Shown: piece after piece, positions 33,239 to 40,928 of the stretch | Layout of the letters: every line of letters starts with the position of its first letter | How positions within the stretch are numbered: the stretch's first letter is position 1 | NCBI RefSeq assembly: GCF_014205275.1 | Contig: NZ_JACHND010000001.1 | Location: forward strand, 5,766,001-5,830,000 | Direction of reading: 5' to 3' | DNA: 64,000 nucleotides | Source of the DNA: Sphaerisporangium siamense | GTDB taxonomy: Bacteria > Actinomycetota > Actinomycetes > Streptosporangiales > Streptosporangiaceae | The notes under the pieces: model-generated | What the model saw: only the letters and a program-made list of their open reading frames with translations | What the model was told of the DNA's origin: nothing | Database searches by the model: none | Program-made: the position numbers and the translations under genes

Positions 33239-35197
33239 ATGCCCCACGTCCTTCCGGACTGGACCCCGTCCGCGGACGCCGTCGCCGGCGCCCGCGTCAC
33301 CGGCTTCGCCGCGTACGCCTCCGAACTGACCGGCCGCGACCTCACCACCGGCTACCCCGACCTGTGGCGGTGGTCGGTGGAGGACCTCGACGGCTTCTGG
33401 TCCGCCCTGTGGGACCACCTCGGGCTGCCGCCCCGCCCCGCCGGCGTCCCGGCCCTGGCCAGGGACGAGATGCCGGGGGCGGTGTGGTTCCCCGGCGCCG
33501 CGCTCAACTACACCCGCGAGGTGTTCCGCGACCGCCCCGATCACGAGGTCGCCGTCATCGCCGTCGAGGAGTCCGGGCGGACCCGGGAGGTCACCTGGAC
33601 GGAGCTGCGCGCCCAGGTCGCCTCCCTCGCCGCCACCCTCACCGGCCTCGGCGTCCGCCCGGGGGACCGGGTCGCCGGCTACCTGCCCAACGGCGTCGAG
33701 GCGGTGGTCGCCTTCCTCGCCACGGCGAGCCTCGGCGCCGTGTGGGCCATGTGCGGGCTCGACTACGGCGTGTCGGCGGCCGTCGCGCGCCTGGCGCAGC
33801 TCCGGCCGGTCGTGCTGGTGGCCGCGGCCTCCTGCGTGTCGGCGGGACGGCGCGTCGACCGTGGCCGCGAGCTCGGCGAGCTGCGCGCCGGCCTGCCCGG
33901 CCTCGCCGCGACGGTGTTCGTGGGCGACACGCCGCCCCCCGGCACCCTGCCCTGGGCCGAGGCCGCCGGCCGGACCGGCGTCCCGCTCACCCCGCTCGAC
34001 GTGCCGTTCGACCACCCCTTGTGGGTGCTGTTCTCCTCCGGCACCACCGGACGGCCCAAGGGCATCGTGCACGGCCACGGCGGCGTCGTGCTGGAGCACC
34101 TCAAGACCACCGCGCTACACTTCGACCTGCGCCCCGGCGACCGGATGTTCTGGTACACCAGCCCGAGCTGGATGATGTGGAACTACCTGGTCGGCGCGCT
34201 GCTGGCCGGCGTCTCCATCGTCTGCTACGACGGCAGCCCGGCCCACCCCGCGCCCGACCGGCTCTGGGACATCGCCGCGCGCACCGGTGTCCAGGTGCTC
34301 GGCACGAGCCCCGGCTACCTGGCGGCGTGCCAGAAGGCCGGGGTCGACCCCGGCGCCCACGACCTGGAGGCTCTGCGCTGCCTGGCGGTCACCGGCTCTA
34401 CCTTCCCGGCCGACCTGCACCGCTGGGCCATCCGCGGCCTGGGCTCCCGGGTGCCGGTGGTCAGCACCAGCGGCGGCACCGACGTGGTCACCGCCTTCGC
34501 GGGCGGCGTGCCCACCGTGCCGGTGTGGGCCGGCGAGCTGTCCGCGCCGTGCCTCGGCGTGGCCCTGGCCGCCTACGACGCGCTCGGCGCGCCGATGGAG
34601 GACACCGTGGGGGAGCTGGTCGTCCGGCGGCCGATGCCGTCCATGCCGCTGCGATTCTGGGACGACCCCGGGGACGCGCGGCTGCGCGAGGCCTACTTCG
34701 AGACCTTTCCCGGCGTCTGGCGGCACGGCGACTGGGTCACGATCACCGGCCGCGGGTCGGTCGTCGTCCACGGGCGCTCCGACGCCACCTTGAACCGGCG
34801 CGGCGTCCGCATGGGCAGCGGTGACATCTACGCGCCCGTGGAGGACCTTCCCCAGGTCGCCGAAGCCCTGGTCATCGGCCTGGAAGAACCCGGCGGAGGT
34901 TACTGGATGCCGCTGTTCGTCACCACGGTCCCCGGCGTCGAGCTGGACGAGCCCCTGCGCGACGCGATCAGGGCCGCCATCAGGACCCACGCCTCGCCCC
35001 GGCACGTGCCCGACGACATCATCGCCGCGCCCGGCATCCCGCACACCCGCACGGGCAAGAAGCTGGAGGTTCCCGTCAAACGGATCCTGCGCGGCGACGA
35101 CCTCACGAGCGTGGTGGACCCCGCCGGCATCGACCGGCCCGACCTTCTCACCTGGTACCAGCGAATCGGCGCCCACCGCCGCGCGACCATCGCCTAA
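33239..35197 (+). CDS. Acetoacetyl-CoA synthetase (acyl-CoA synthetase family)
   Basis: Adenylate-forming enzyme of 652 residues. The P-loop-like motif is VLFSSGTTGRPKGIVHGHGG. STSGGTDV, the HGDWVTI Asp, the hinge HGRSDATLNRRGVRMGSGDIY and a C-terminal catalytic Lys in TRTGKKLEVPVKRIL follow. Length and the N-terminal FAAY...LWRWSVEDLDGFWSALWDHLG region fit acetoacetyl-CoA synthetase, not acetyl-CoA synthetase. ATG at 33239 follows GGAAGGAG. Acetoacetate released from ring cleavage could be activated here and split by the thiolase at 20658. Confidence 0.92.
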   Translation: MPHVLPDWTPSADAVAGARVTGFAAYASELTGRDLTTGYPDLWRWSVEDLDGFWSALWDHLGLPPRPAGVPALARDEMPGAVWFPGAALNYTREVFRDRPDHEVAVIAVEESGRTREVTWTELRAQVASLAATLTGLGVRPGDRVAGYLPNGVEAVVAFLATASLGAVWAMCGLDYGVSAAVARLAQLRPVVLVAAASCVSAGRRVDRGRELGELRAGLPGLAATVFVGDTPPPGTLPWAEAAGRTGVPLTPLDVPFDHPLWVLFSSGTTGRPKGIVHGHGGVVLEHLKTTALHFDLRPGDRMFWYTSPSWMMWNYLVGALLAGVSIVCYDGSPAHPAPDRLWDIAARTGVQVLGTSPGYLAACQKAGVDPGAHDLEALRCLAVTGSTFPADLHRWAIRGLGSRVPVVSTSGGTDVVTAFAGGVPTVPVWAGELSAPCLGVALAAYDALGAPMEDTVGELVVRRPMPSMPLRFWDDPGDARLREAYFETFPGVWRHGDWVTITGRGSVVVHGRSDATLNRRGVRMGSGDIYAPVEDLPQVAEALVIGLEEPGGGYWMPLFVTTVPGVELDEPLRDAIRAAIRTHASPRHVPDDIIAAPGIPHTRTGKKLEVPVKRILRGDDLTSVVDPAGIDRPDLLTWYQRIGAHRRATIA

Positions 35198-35210
35198 CCG
35201 TGGAGTCAGC

Positions 35211-35972
35211 ATGGGCATTCTCGACAAGTTCCGCCTCGACGATCGCGTCGTCCTGGTGACCGGCGCCTCCTCCGGGCTGGGCGTCGGGTTCGCCCGCGCC
35301 TTCGCCGAGGCGGGCGCCGACGTCGCCCTGGCCGGACGGCGCGCCGACCGCCTGGAGCGGACGGCGGAGCTGGTGCGCGAGACCGGACGCCGCGCGCTGC
35401 CGGTCACCGCCGACGTGTCCGACCCCGATCAGGCGTACGCGCTCGTCGACACGGTCATGGCCGGGTTCGGCCGCGTCGACGTGCTGGTGAACAACGCCGG
35501 CGTCGCCAGCGCCCACCCGGCGCTCCGGGAGACCCCCGAGCAGTTCCGCCAGGTCATCGACACCAACCTCAACGGCTGCTACTGGGTCGCCCAGGGGTGC
35601 GGGCGGGTCATGCGGCCCGGCTCGTCCATCATCAACGTCTCCAGCGTCCTCGGCGTCGCCACCGCCGGGCTGCCGCAGGCGGCGTACTCGGCCAGCAAGG
35701 CCGCGCTGATCGGCCTGACCCGCGACCTGGCCCAGCAGTGGACCGGACGCAGGGGCATCCGGGTCAACGCCGTCGCGCCCGGCTTCTTCGCCTCGGAGAT
35801 GACCGACCAGTACACCCCCGGCTACCTCGAACGCATGATGCCCCGGGTGCTGCTCGGCCGCATGGGCGACGTGGAGGAACTGGCCGCCACCCTCGTGTGG
35901 ATGGCCTCCGACGCGGGCGGCTACCTGACCGGCCAGACCGTGATCGTGGACGGCGGCTACACCGTCACCTGA
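35211..35972 (+). CDS. SDR oxidoreductase, second pathway dehydrogenase
   Basis: Short-chain dehydrogenase of 253 residues. TGASSGLGVG binds the dinucleotide, with NNAG, the catalytic Ser in NVSSVLG and YSASK as Tyr-x-x-x-Lys. ATG at 35211 has GGAG upstream and lies 13 bp after the acetoacetyl-CoA synthetase, so they share a transcript. Substrate unknown; possibly a 3-hydroxyacyl or cyclic alcohol intermediate. Confidence 0.92.
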   Translation: MGILDKFRLDDRVVLVTGASSGLGVGFARAFAEAGADVALAGRRADRLERTAELVRETGRRALPVTADVSDPDQAYALVDTVMAGFGRVDVLVNNAGVASAHPALRETPEQFRQVIDTNLNGCYWVAQGCGRVMRPGSSIINVSSVLGVATAGLPQAAYSASKAALIGLTRDLAQQWTGRRGIRVNAVAPGFFASEMTDQYTPGYLERMMPRVLLGRMGDVEELAATLVWMASDAGGYLTGQTVIVDGGYTVT

Positions 35973-35996
35973 CCCGCGCCGCCCGGCCGCGCGCCG

Positions 35997-37016
35997 TCAG
36001 CGGCGGCGCAGCGACGGGTCGAGCAGGGCGGGCGGGGTGTCGTGCTTCTCGTCCGGGGCGAGGTCGAGGCCAGGGGGAACGATCTCGTCGATGGCGTCGA
36101 GGACGTCGGCGGACAGCACGGTGTCGGCGGCGGCGAGCTGGGCGCGCAGGTGCTCCAGGGTGCGGGGGCCAAGGATCGCGCTGGTCACGGCCCGGTGCGC
36201 GGTCACGAAACCGAGCGCGAGCTGGATCATCGTCAGGCCGGCCTCGTCGGCGACCTTCGCCAGCCGCTCCACCGCGTCGAGCCGGGCGCGGTTGGCCGGG
36301 ATCGTGGTGTCGAACCGCTGCGGCATGACCGCCGAGCGGTGGGTGGCGATCTCGCGGCCGGCGCGGACCGCGCCCGACAGCCAGCCCGAGGCCAGCGGGC
36401 TCCACGCCAGCACACCGAGCCCGTACTGCTCGGTCACGGGCAGGACGTGGGTCTCGATCCCGCGCTGCAGGATCGAGTAGCTGGGCTGCTCGGTGACGTA
36501 GCGACCCAGGTGGTTCTCGCGGGCGGCCCACTGGGCCTGCACGATGCGGTACGCCGGGAAGGTCGAGGAGCCGAAGTAGCGGATCTTCCCCGCGCGCTGC
36601 AGGTCGGTGAGAGCCGACAGCGTCTCCTCGTCGCCGGTCGCCGGGTCCCACCGGTGGATCTGGTACAGATCCACGTGGTCGACGCCGAGGCGGCGCAGGC
36701 TGTTGTCCAGCTCGGTGACCAGCCAGCGGCGTGAGGCGCCCCGGTGGTCGCGCCGGTCGCCCATCGGCATGCCCGCCTTCGTGGCCAGCACGATCTCGTC
36801 GCGGCGGCCGGCGATGGCCTTGCCGACGATGACCTCCGACTCGCCGTCGCTGTACCTGTCGGCGGTGTCGATGAGGGTGATCCCGGCGTCGAGGGCGGCG
36901 CCGACGATGGCGGTGGCCTCGTCCGGGGTGGTGCGTCCGATCGCGCCGAAGTTCATCGCGCCGAGCACGAGGGAGCTCACGGGCACGCCGGTGCGGCCCA
37001 AGGTGCGGTACTGCAT
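35997..37016 (-). CDS. Aldo/keto reductase
   Basis: NADPH-dependent TIM-barrel reductase of 339 residues, AKR11/12-like. The catalytic tetrad is visible: Asp/Tyr in LIDTADRYSDGE, Lys in VLATKAGMP and His in YQIHRWD. The cofactor region includes GSSTFPAYRI and AILGPRTLEHLRAQLAA. SD GGAGGAG precedes ATG at 37016. It diverges from a TetR gene, with two palindromes between, so it is probably TetR-controlled. Confidence 0.92.
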   Translation of the reverse strand: MQYRTLGRTGVPVSSLVLGAMNFGAIGRTTPDEATAIVGAALDAGITLIDTADRYSDGESEVIVGKAIAGRRDEIVLATKAGMPMGDRRDHRGASRRWLVTELDNSLRRLGVDHVDLYQIHRWDPATGDEETLSALTDLQRAGKIRYFGSSTFPAYRIVQAQWAARENHLGRYVTEQPSYSILQRGIETHVLPVTEQYGLGVLAWSPLASGWLSGAVRAGREIATHRSAVMPQRFDTTIPANRARLDAVERLAKVADEAGLTMIQLALGFVTAHRAVTSAILGPRTLEHLRAQLAAADTVLSADVLDAIDEIVPPGLDLAPDEKHDTPPALLDPSLRRR

Positions 37017-37094
37017 GACTCCTCCATCTGCGGGTGAGGCGTGGGGGGACGCCTGGCTTGGTCTGCCGGCCGCCGCTCTGGCATCATGAGCAAG

Positions 37095-37134
37095 CGGAAC
37101 CAGGTTCCGGTAACGATACGGAACCGTGTTCCGT
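37095..37134. promoter_or_regulatory. Tandem TetR operators (GGAAC/GTTCC palindromes)
   Basis: Two perfect inverted repeats lie between the divergent reductase and TetR genes: CGGAACC-A-GGTTCCG (37095-37109) and ACGGAAC-CGT-GTTCCGT (37118-37134). Their centres are 24 bp apart. The same GGAAC half-site in both supports binding of two TetR dimers. Confidence 0.75.
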
Positions 37135-37165
37135 TTGGCAAGCCCGGTAGCGGAGGGACGGCACG

Positions 37166-37750
37166 GTGAAGGACGGCGACGGACGGCCGGTGGGCCCGCG
37201 CAAGCGGGCCGACGCCCGGCGCAACGAGAGGACGCTGCTCGACGCCGCCGCGGCGGTCTTCGTGACCTCGGGCGTCGACGCGCCGGTGCGCGACATCGCC
37301 GCCAGGGCGGGCGTCGGAGTGGCCACGATCTACCGGCACTTCCCGACGCGGGCCGACCTCATCATCGCCGTCTACCGGCACCAGGTGGACGCGTGCGCCG
37401 AAGCCGGTCCGGCCCTGCTGGCGAGCGGCGCGAGCCCGCACGCCGCCCTCGGGCGATGGATCAACCTGTTCGTCGACTTCCTCGCCACCAAGCACGGGCT
37501 CGCCGCCGCGCTGCGATCCGACGACGCCGGCTTCGACGCGTTGCACGCCTACTTCATCGACCGGCTCGTGCCGGTATGCGCCCACCTGCTGCGGGCAGCA
37601 GCCGCCGAGGGGGAGGTCCGCTCCGACGTCGGCGCCTACGAACTCATGCGCGGCGTCGGCAACCTCTGCATCGGCGCGGACACCGACCCCCGCTACGACG
37701 CGCGCCGACTGGTAGAACTCCTCATCACGGGCCTGCGCCTCCCGCGCTGA
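37166..37750 (+). CDS. TetR-family transcriptional regulator
   Basis: A 194-residue repressor. The N-terminal helix-turn-helix is at about residues 20-65 (LLDAAAAVFVTSGVDAPVRDIAARAGVGVATIYRHFPTRADLI) with a helical ligand domain behind it. GTG at 37166 is preceded by GGAGGG. It diverges from the aldo/keto reductase and should bind the twin palindromes between them. A 17-bp-stem hairpin lies downstream. Confidence 0.92.
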   Translation: MKDGDGRPVGPRKRADARRNERTLLDAAAAVFVTSGVDAPVRDIAARAGVGVATIYRHFPTRADLIIAVYRHQVDACAEAGPALLASGASPHAALGRWINLFVDFLATKHGLAAALRSDDAGFDALHAYFIDRLVPVCAHLLRAAAAEGEVRSDVGAYELMRGVGNLCIGADTDPRYDARRLVELLITGLRLPR

Positions 37751-37891
37751 CCTCCCTCGCCGAGATGGGTGGCAGCGCTGTGACGCAGCGGGTGCAGGTC
37801 AAGCCCGGCGTACTTTTCGAGGTCCGAGGTAGGCCGGTCCCACGTCTCGCACCACGGATGCTCGGCCGCAAGGCCGCCGTCCTTCGCGACG

Positions 37892-37928
37892 GTCGAACGG
37901 CCCCCAGCGGTGCTGGGGGCCGTTCGAC
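37892..37928. terminator. Bidirectional hairpin between convergent genes
   Basis: GTCGAACGGCCCCCAGC (37892-37908) and GCTGGGGGCCGTTCGAC (37912-37928) form a perfect 17-bp stem with a 3-base loop. It lies between the TetR gene and the convergent methyltransferase-acetyltransferase gene and could stop transcription from both sides. Confidence 0.8.
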
Positions 37929-37947
37929 GCGTTCGAAGACCGGGAGG

Positions 37948-39300
37948 TCAGACGCCGAACGCCGCCGGGTAGCGGATGACGCCGCTCGGGACCGGCTGTT
38001 CAGGGTCGAGAGCGAGCGCCATCATGTACTTGTCCTCGACGTCGAAGGGCGGGCGGATGCCGAATCCGGAGGCCGGGGTGAAGCCGAAGCGCGGGTAGTA
38101 CTCGGCGTGGCCGAGCACGAGCACCAGGTTCTCGCCCTGCTCGCGGGCGGCTTGCAGAGCGGCGCGGATGGCGGCGGAACCCGCGCCTCGCCGCTGATGG
38201 TCGGGCTTGACGGCGCACGGCCCCAAGGTGAGGGCGGGTGAGTCGCCGACGTGGCAGCGGGTGAGCAGCGCGTATCCGGCGAGCTCGCCGCCGGGGGCCT
38301 CGGCCAGCCAGGACAGGCCGGCCAGCCACGCCTGCGGATCGGCCCGCAGCGCCTCGACGAGGTCGGCCTCGAGCGGGGTGGGGAAGGCGGCAAGGTTGAT
38401 GTCGCGGATGATGGCGACATCGCCGGCGCTCTCGGGACGGGTGGTGAGGGAAGAGGTCACGATCGGGTTCGTCTCCTTGTCCTTCTGCGGATGCAGGACA
38501 TAGCCGGTGTACTGGTAGTCCGCGCCGTGCTCGCGGCGCATGGTGATCTCTTGCAGGGTGGCCGCGACCGCCTCGCGCATCCCGGGTACGGCCAGGTCGG
38601 CCGCGTGGGCGCGCTGTGACAGCGGCGTGTAGTACTCCTCGAACCAGTCGCGGTCGGGGAGTGTATGCAGTGCGGCGACGGCGTACCCTGCGGCGTGCGC
38701 CGTGGCGATGTTGTGCTCTCGTGTGCGTAACGGATACGCCTGATCCCAGAACGCGCGGGCTTCGGCGGATGGGGAGTCGGTGCTCCATTCGCATTCGGTG
38801 ACGACCAGCCGGCCGCCTGGGGCGAGCAGCCGCCGCCAGGAGCGCAGCGCGGTGTCGAAGCCGATGAAGTACGCGGATCCTTCGGCCCAGATCAGGTCAA
38901 AGCTCTCGTCTGGGAAGGGCAGATCCGCCATCGACACTCGTACGGTGTGGACGGCGAGGCCGCGGTCGGCGGCGGTTCGTGCCAGTTCGTCGAGGTACGG
39001 CTGATGCAGGTCGACCGCGGTGACCTCGGCGCCGGCCTGGGCCAGCACCAGCGAGGAGCGGCCCGGCCCGCAGCCGATGTCCAGCACGCGCGGGCGCGGC
39101 GCCGGCGGTCCGGCCAGGGACAGCAGGTGGCGGGTGGTCGCGTCGGAGCCGGGGCCTTGACGTGCCAGGTTGTCGTGCAGGGTGAAGAACGCCGCCACTG
39201 TGGGGTCGCTGATCAGGTCGTGCGGGCTTTCGGGCATGGTGGTGCGGGCTTCTGGTGGATGATGAGCGGTCGGGGAGGTCGGTGGGATGCGGCCGGTCAT
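37948..39300 (-). CDS. Methyltransferase-GNAT acetyltransferase fusion
   Basis: A 450-residue two-domain enzyme. The first half (about 25-270) is a class I SAM methyltransferase (VLDIGCGPGRSSLVLAQAG near residues 72-90, then VTAVDLHQPYL, FDLIWAEGSAYFIGF and LAPGGRLVVTE). The second half (about 290-450) is a GNAT N-acetyltransferase of YhbS type with acetyl-CoA loop VKPDHQRRGAGSAAI and YYPRFGF. ATG at 39300 overlaps the rsgA stop (ATGA), so it is translationally coupled to a ribosome-maturation GTPase. Both substrates are unknown; ribosome or antibiotic modification is a possibility from context only. Confidence 0.87.
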   Translation of the reverse strand: MTGRIPPTSPTAHHPPEARTTMPESPHDLISDPTVAAFFTLHDNLARQGPGSDATTRHLLSLAGPPAPRPRVLDIGCGPGRSSLVLAQAGAEVTAVDLHQPYLDELARTAADRGLAVHTVRVSMADLPFPDESFDLIWAEGSAYFIGFDTALRSWRRLLAPGGRLVVTECEWSTDSPSAEARAFWDQAYPLRTREHNIATAHAAGYAVAALHTLPDRDWFEEYYTPLSQRAHAADLAVPGMREAVAATLQEITMRREHGADYQYTGYVLHPQKDKETNPIVTSSLTTRPESAGDVAIIRDINLAAFPTPLEADLVEALRADPQAWLAGLSWLAEAPGGELAGYALLTRCHVGDSPALTLGPCAVKPDHQRRGAGSAAIRAALQAAREQGENLVLVLGHAEYYPRFGFTPASGFGIRPPFDVEDKYMMALALDPEQPVPSGVIRYPAAFGV

Positions 39301-40373
39301 GGCTGCTGGTCCCGGAACCTGTAGGTGGCGCGCAGGTGACTGGTGATGGCCTTCTGCTGGTTGACGCGCTCTTCGCGCAGCCGGGCATCGGTACGTGAGG
39401 CCGCCCAGGCGTTCTCCCGTTGCAGCTTGTGGTAGCTGCGCAGGCGACGTTCGGGCAGTTCACCCGCCTGGATGGCGGCCTGCACCGCACATCCTGGCTC
39501 GGTGTCGTGGGCGCAATCGCCGAAGCGGCAATGCGCGGCGAGTTCTTCGATCTCGGCGAAGACCTGCTCCAGGCCGTCGGCGGCGTCGTGCAGGCTGATC
39601 CCGCGCAGGCCGGGCGTGTCGATGAGGACCCCGCCGCCGGGCAGGGGAAGCAGCTCGCGGCGGACGGTGGTGTGGCGGCCCTTGCCGTCCTGCTCTCGTA
39701 CCGTGCCGGTGGCCAGCAGTTCCTCGCCGAGCAGCGTGTTGCCGAGGGTGGACTTGCCCGCGCCCGAGGGGCCGAGCAGCACGGTGGTGCCGTGTATCAG
39801 CGCGGCCAGCACGTCGATGTTGTGACCGGTGGCGACGCTGGTGACCAGGATGTCCACGCCGGGTGCCAGCGCTTCGGCCTCGGCGTGGACGGCCTCGGGA
39901 TCATCGGCCAGGTCCGCCTTGGTCAAGACGATCACCGGCTGTGCCCCGCTCTCCCAGGCCAGGGCGAGCAGCCGCTCCAGTTTGGCCGCGTCCAGGGGCG
40001 TGGCCAGGGACAGGGCGATGACGACCGTGTCGACGTTGGCGGCGAGCACCTGTCCGTGGGAGGACCTGGACGCCGACGAGCGCATGATCGCGCTGTGCCG
40101 CGGCAGGAGCGCCACCAGGTGCGGTTCGGCGCCCGGGCGCAGCGCGGCCCAGTCGCCGGTGCAGGGCGTCAGGAGCGGGTCGGGCGGGTGCGGCGCGGCG
40201 AACGTGGCCCGCGTCGGGCCCGACGTGGTGATCGCCGTGCACAGGCCGCGATCGACCCGGGAGATCCGGGCCGGTACGAGGCCCGCTTCGTAGTGCTCGG
40301 TGAAGGTTTGGTCGAGTGCGCCGGTCCACCCATACCGGGACAGGCCGGATGGATCGGTGTACGTGTATGGCAA
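39297..40373 (-). CDS. rsgA: Ribosome small-subunit GTPase A (RsgA/YjeQ)
   Basis: Circularly permuted GTPase of 358 residues that checks late 30S subunit maturation. The G4 motif VLTKADL comes before the P-loop GPSGAGKST and the G3 motif DTPGL, which is the diagnostic order. The C-terminal zinc region is CRFGDCAHDTEPGC. The N-terminal OB-fold covers about 35-90. The start is TTG at 40373 with AAGGG upstream; no better start is in frame. A roughly 200-base leader with a short reading frame precedes it. Confidence 0.92.
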   Translation of the reverse strand: MPYTYTDPSGLSRYGWTGALDQTFTEHYEAGLVPARISRVDRGLCTAITTSGPTRATFAAPHPPDPLLTPCTGDWAALRPGAEPHLVALLPRHSAIMRSSASRSSHGQVLAANVDTVVIALSLATPLDAAKLERLLALAWESGAQPVIVLTKADLADDPEAVHAEAEALAPGVDILVTSVATGHNIDVLAALIHGTTVLLGPSGAGKSTLGNTLLGEELLATGTVREQDGKGRHTTVRRELLPLPGGGVLIDTPGLRGISLHDAADGLEQVFAEIEELAAHCRFGDCAHDTEPGCAVQAAIQAGELPERRLRSYHKLQRENAWAASRTDARLREERVNQQKAITSHLRATYRFRDQQP

Positions 40374-40467
40374 CGTGAGAGACCCTTGCGGAGAAGGGGC
40401 CCCGACGAGACGCGGACATCACCCCGCCTGGCGAGCCCGATGGCTCAAGGCTGGGGGAAGAAGTAGG

Positions 40468-40536
40468 TCAGACCGGGGCCCGGGACGTGAGGTTGGTCCG
40501 GGCGCTGCGCATAGCAGCGGTCTTCACCGCGGTCAT
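40468..40536 (-). CDS. Short upstream reading frame (22 aa) in the rsgA leader
   Basis: ATG at 40536 opens a 22-codon frame, MTAVKTAAMRSARTNLTSRA ending PV. It follows a near-ideal ribosome binding site (GGGAGGTGAGG) 6 bases before ATG. It lies about 50 bases after a -10-like box and 94 bases before the rsgA start. Its last codons overlap GC-rich inverted segments (CCCGGGCCCCGG and a further GGGGCCCC near 40399) that could alternate. A regulatory leader peptide is likely, but no known family is recognised. Confidence 0.5.
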   Translation of the reverse strand: MTAVKTAAMRSARTNLTSRAPV

Positions 40537-40582
40537 CAAACCTCACCTCCCTCCCACGCCGATCCAATACTGAACGAACGGC

Positions 40583-40588
40583 AGCCTA
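40583..40588 (-). promoter_or_regulatory. Probable -10 of the rsgA operon
   Basis: The minus strand reads TGCTAGGCT, an extended -10 (TAGGCT), about 50 bases before the short reading frame. A -35-like CAACTG lies 17 bp upstream. No AT-rich WhiB7-type element is next to it. Confidence 0.4.
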
Positions 40589-40753
40589 GCACCCCCGACC
40601 AGGGTCAGTTGTACCGCTGCCGTTACCGCTCTTAGTAGCGGGCAGGCCATGAAGAGGGCGCACCCAGAGTCGGCCCCTGCGCGGATGAAGGCGTGGCGGC
40701 GCAGAAAGATGAGGTGGTGCCAGAACCGCTGTACCGGCCCGCTGGAGGTCCGC

Positions 40754-40843
40754 TCACGCCGCAGTGAGGTTGAGCCGGGTGTCCATGTCCAGCCGGAACC
40801 GGCCGTAGGGGTTTACATGAGCCCAGAACAGCGGGCTGAGCGC
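40754..40843 (-). pseudogene. C-terminal remnant of a second Tn3-like transposase
   Basis: About 30 codons on the minus strand read [20 protein letters not shown] then DTRLNLTAA and a stop. The spacing of LSP, the aromatic/His segment and YGRF-LDM matches the last helix region of Tn3-family transposases (LSP...HIN..GRY pattern). Upstream the frame stays open to about 40915 without clear similarity. It is different in sequence from the transposase remnant at 60596. Too short for certainty. Confidence 0.4.
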
Positions 40844-40928
40844 GCGCGATCCCTCTGGCCGGGTCATTCCTGCGATGTAGTCACCGCGACCGACGCCGTG
40901 CTTATGGGGCGTAAATGAGAATGCCTGG

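Noticed and set aside
40560..40660. WhiB7/WblC-type promoter for the rsgA operon
   Set aside because: The AT-rich element next to the -35 that defines such promoters is absent.
40649..40918. 89-codon plus-strand frame before the third kinase
   Set aside because: Composition not protein-like, and the minus strand holds the transposase-like remnant.
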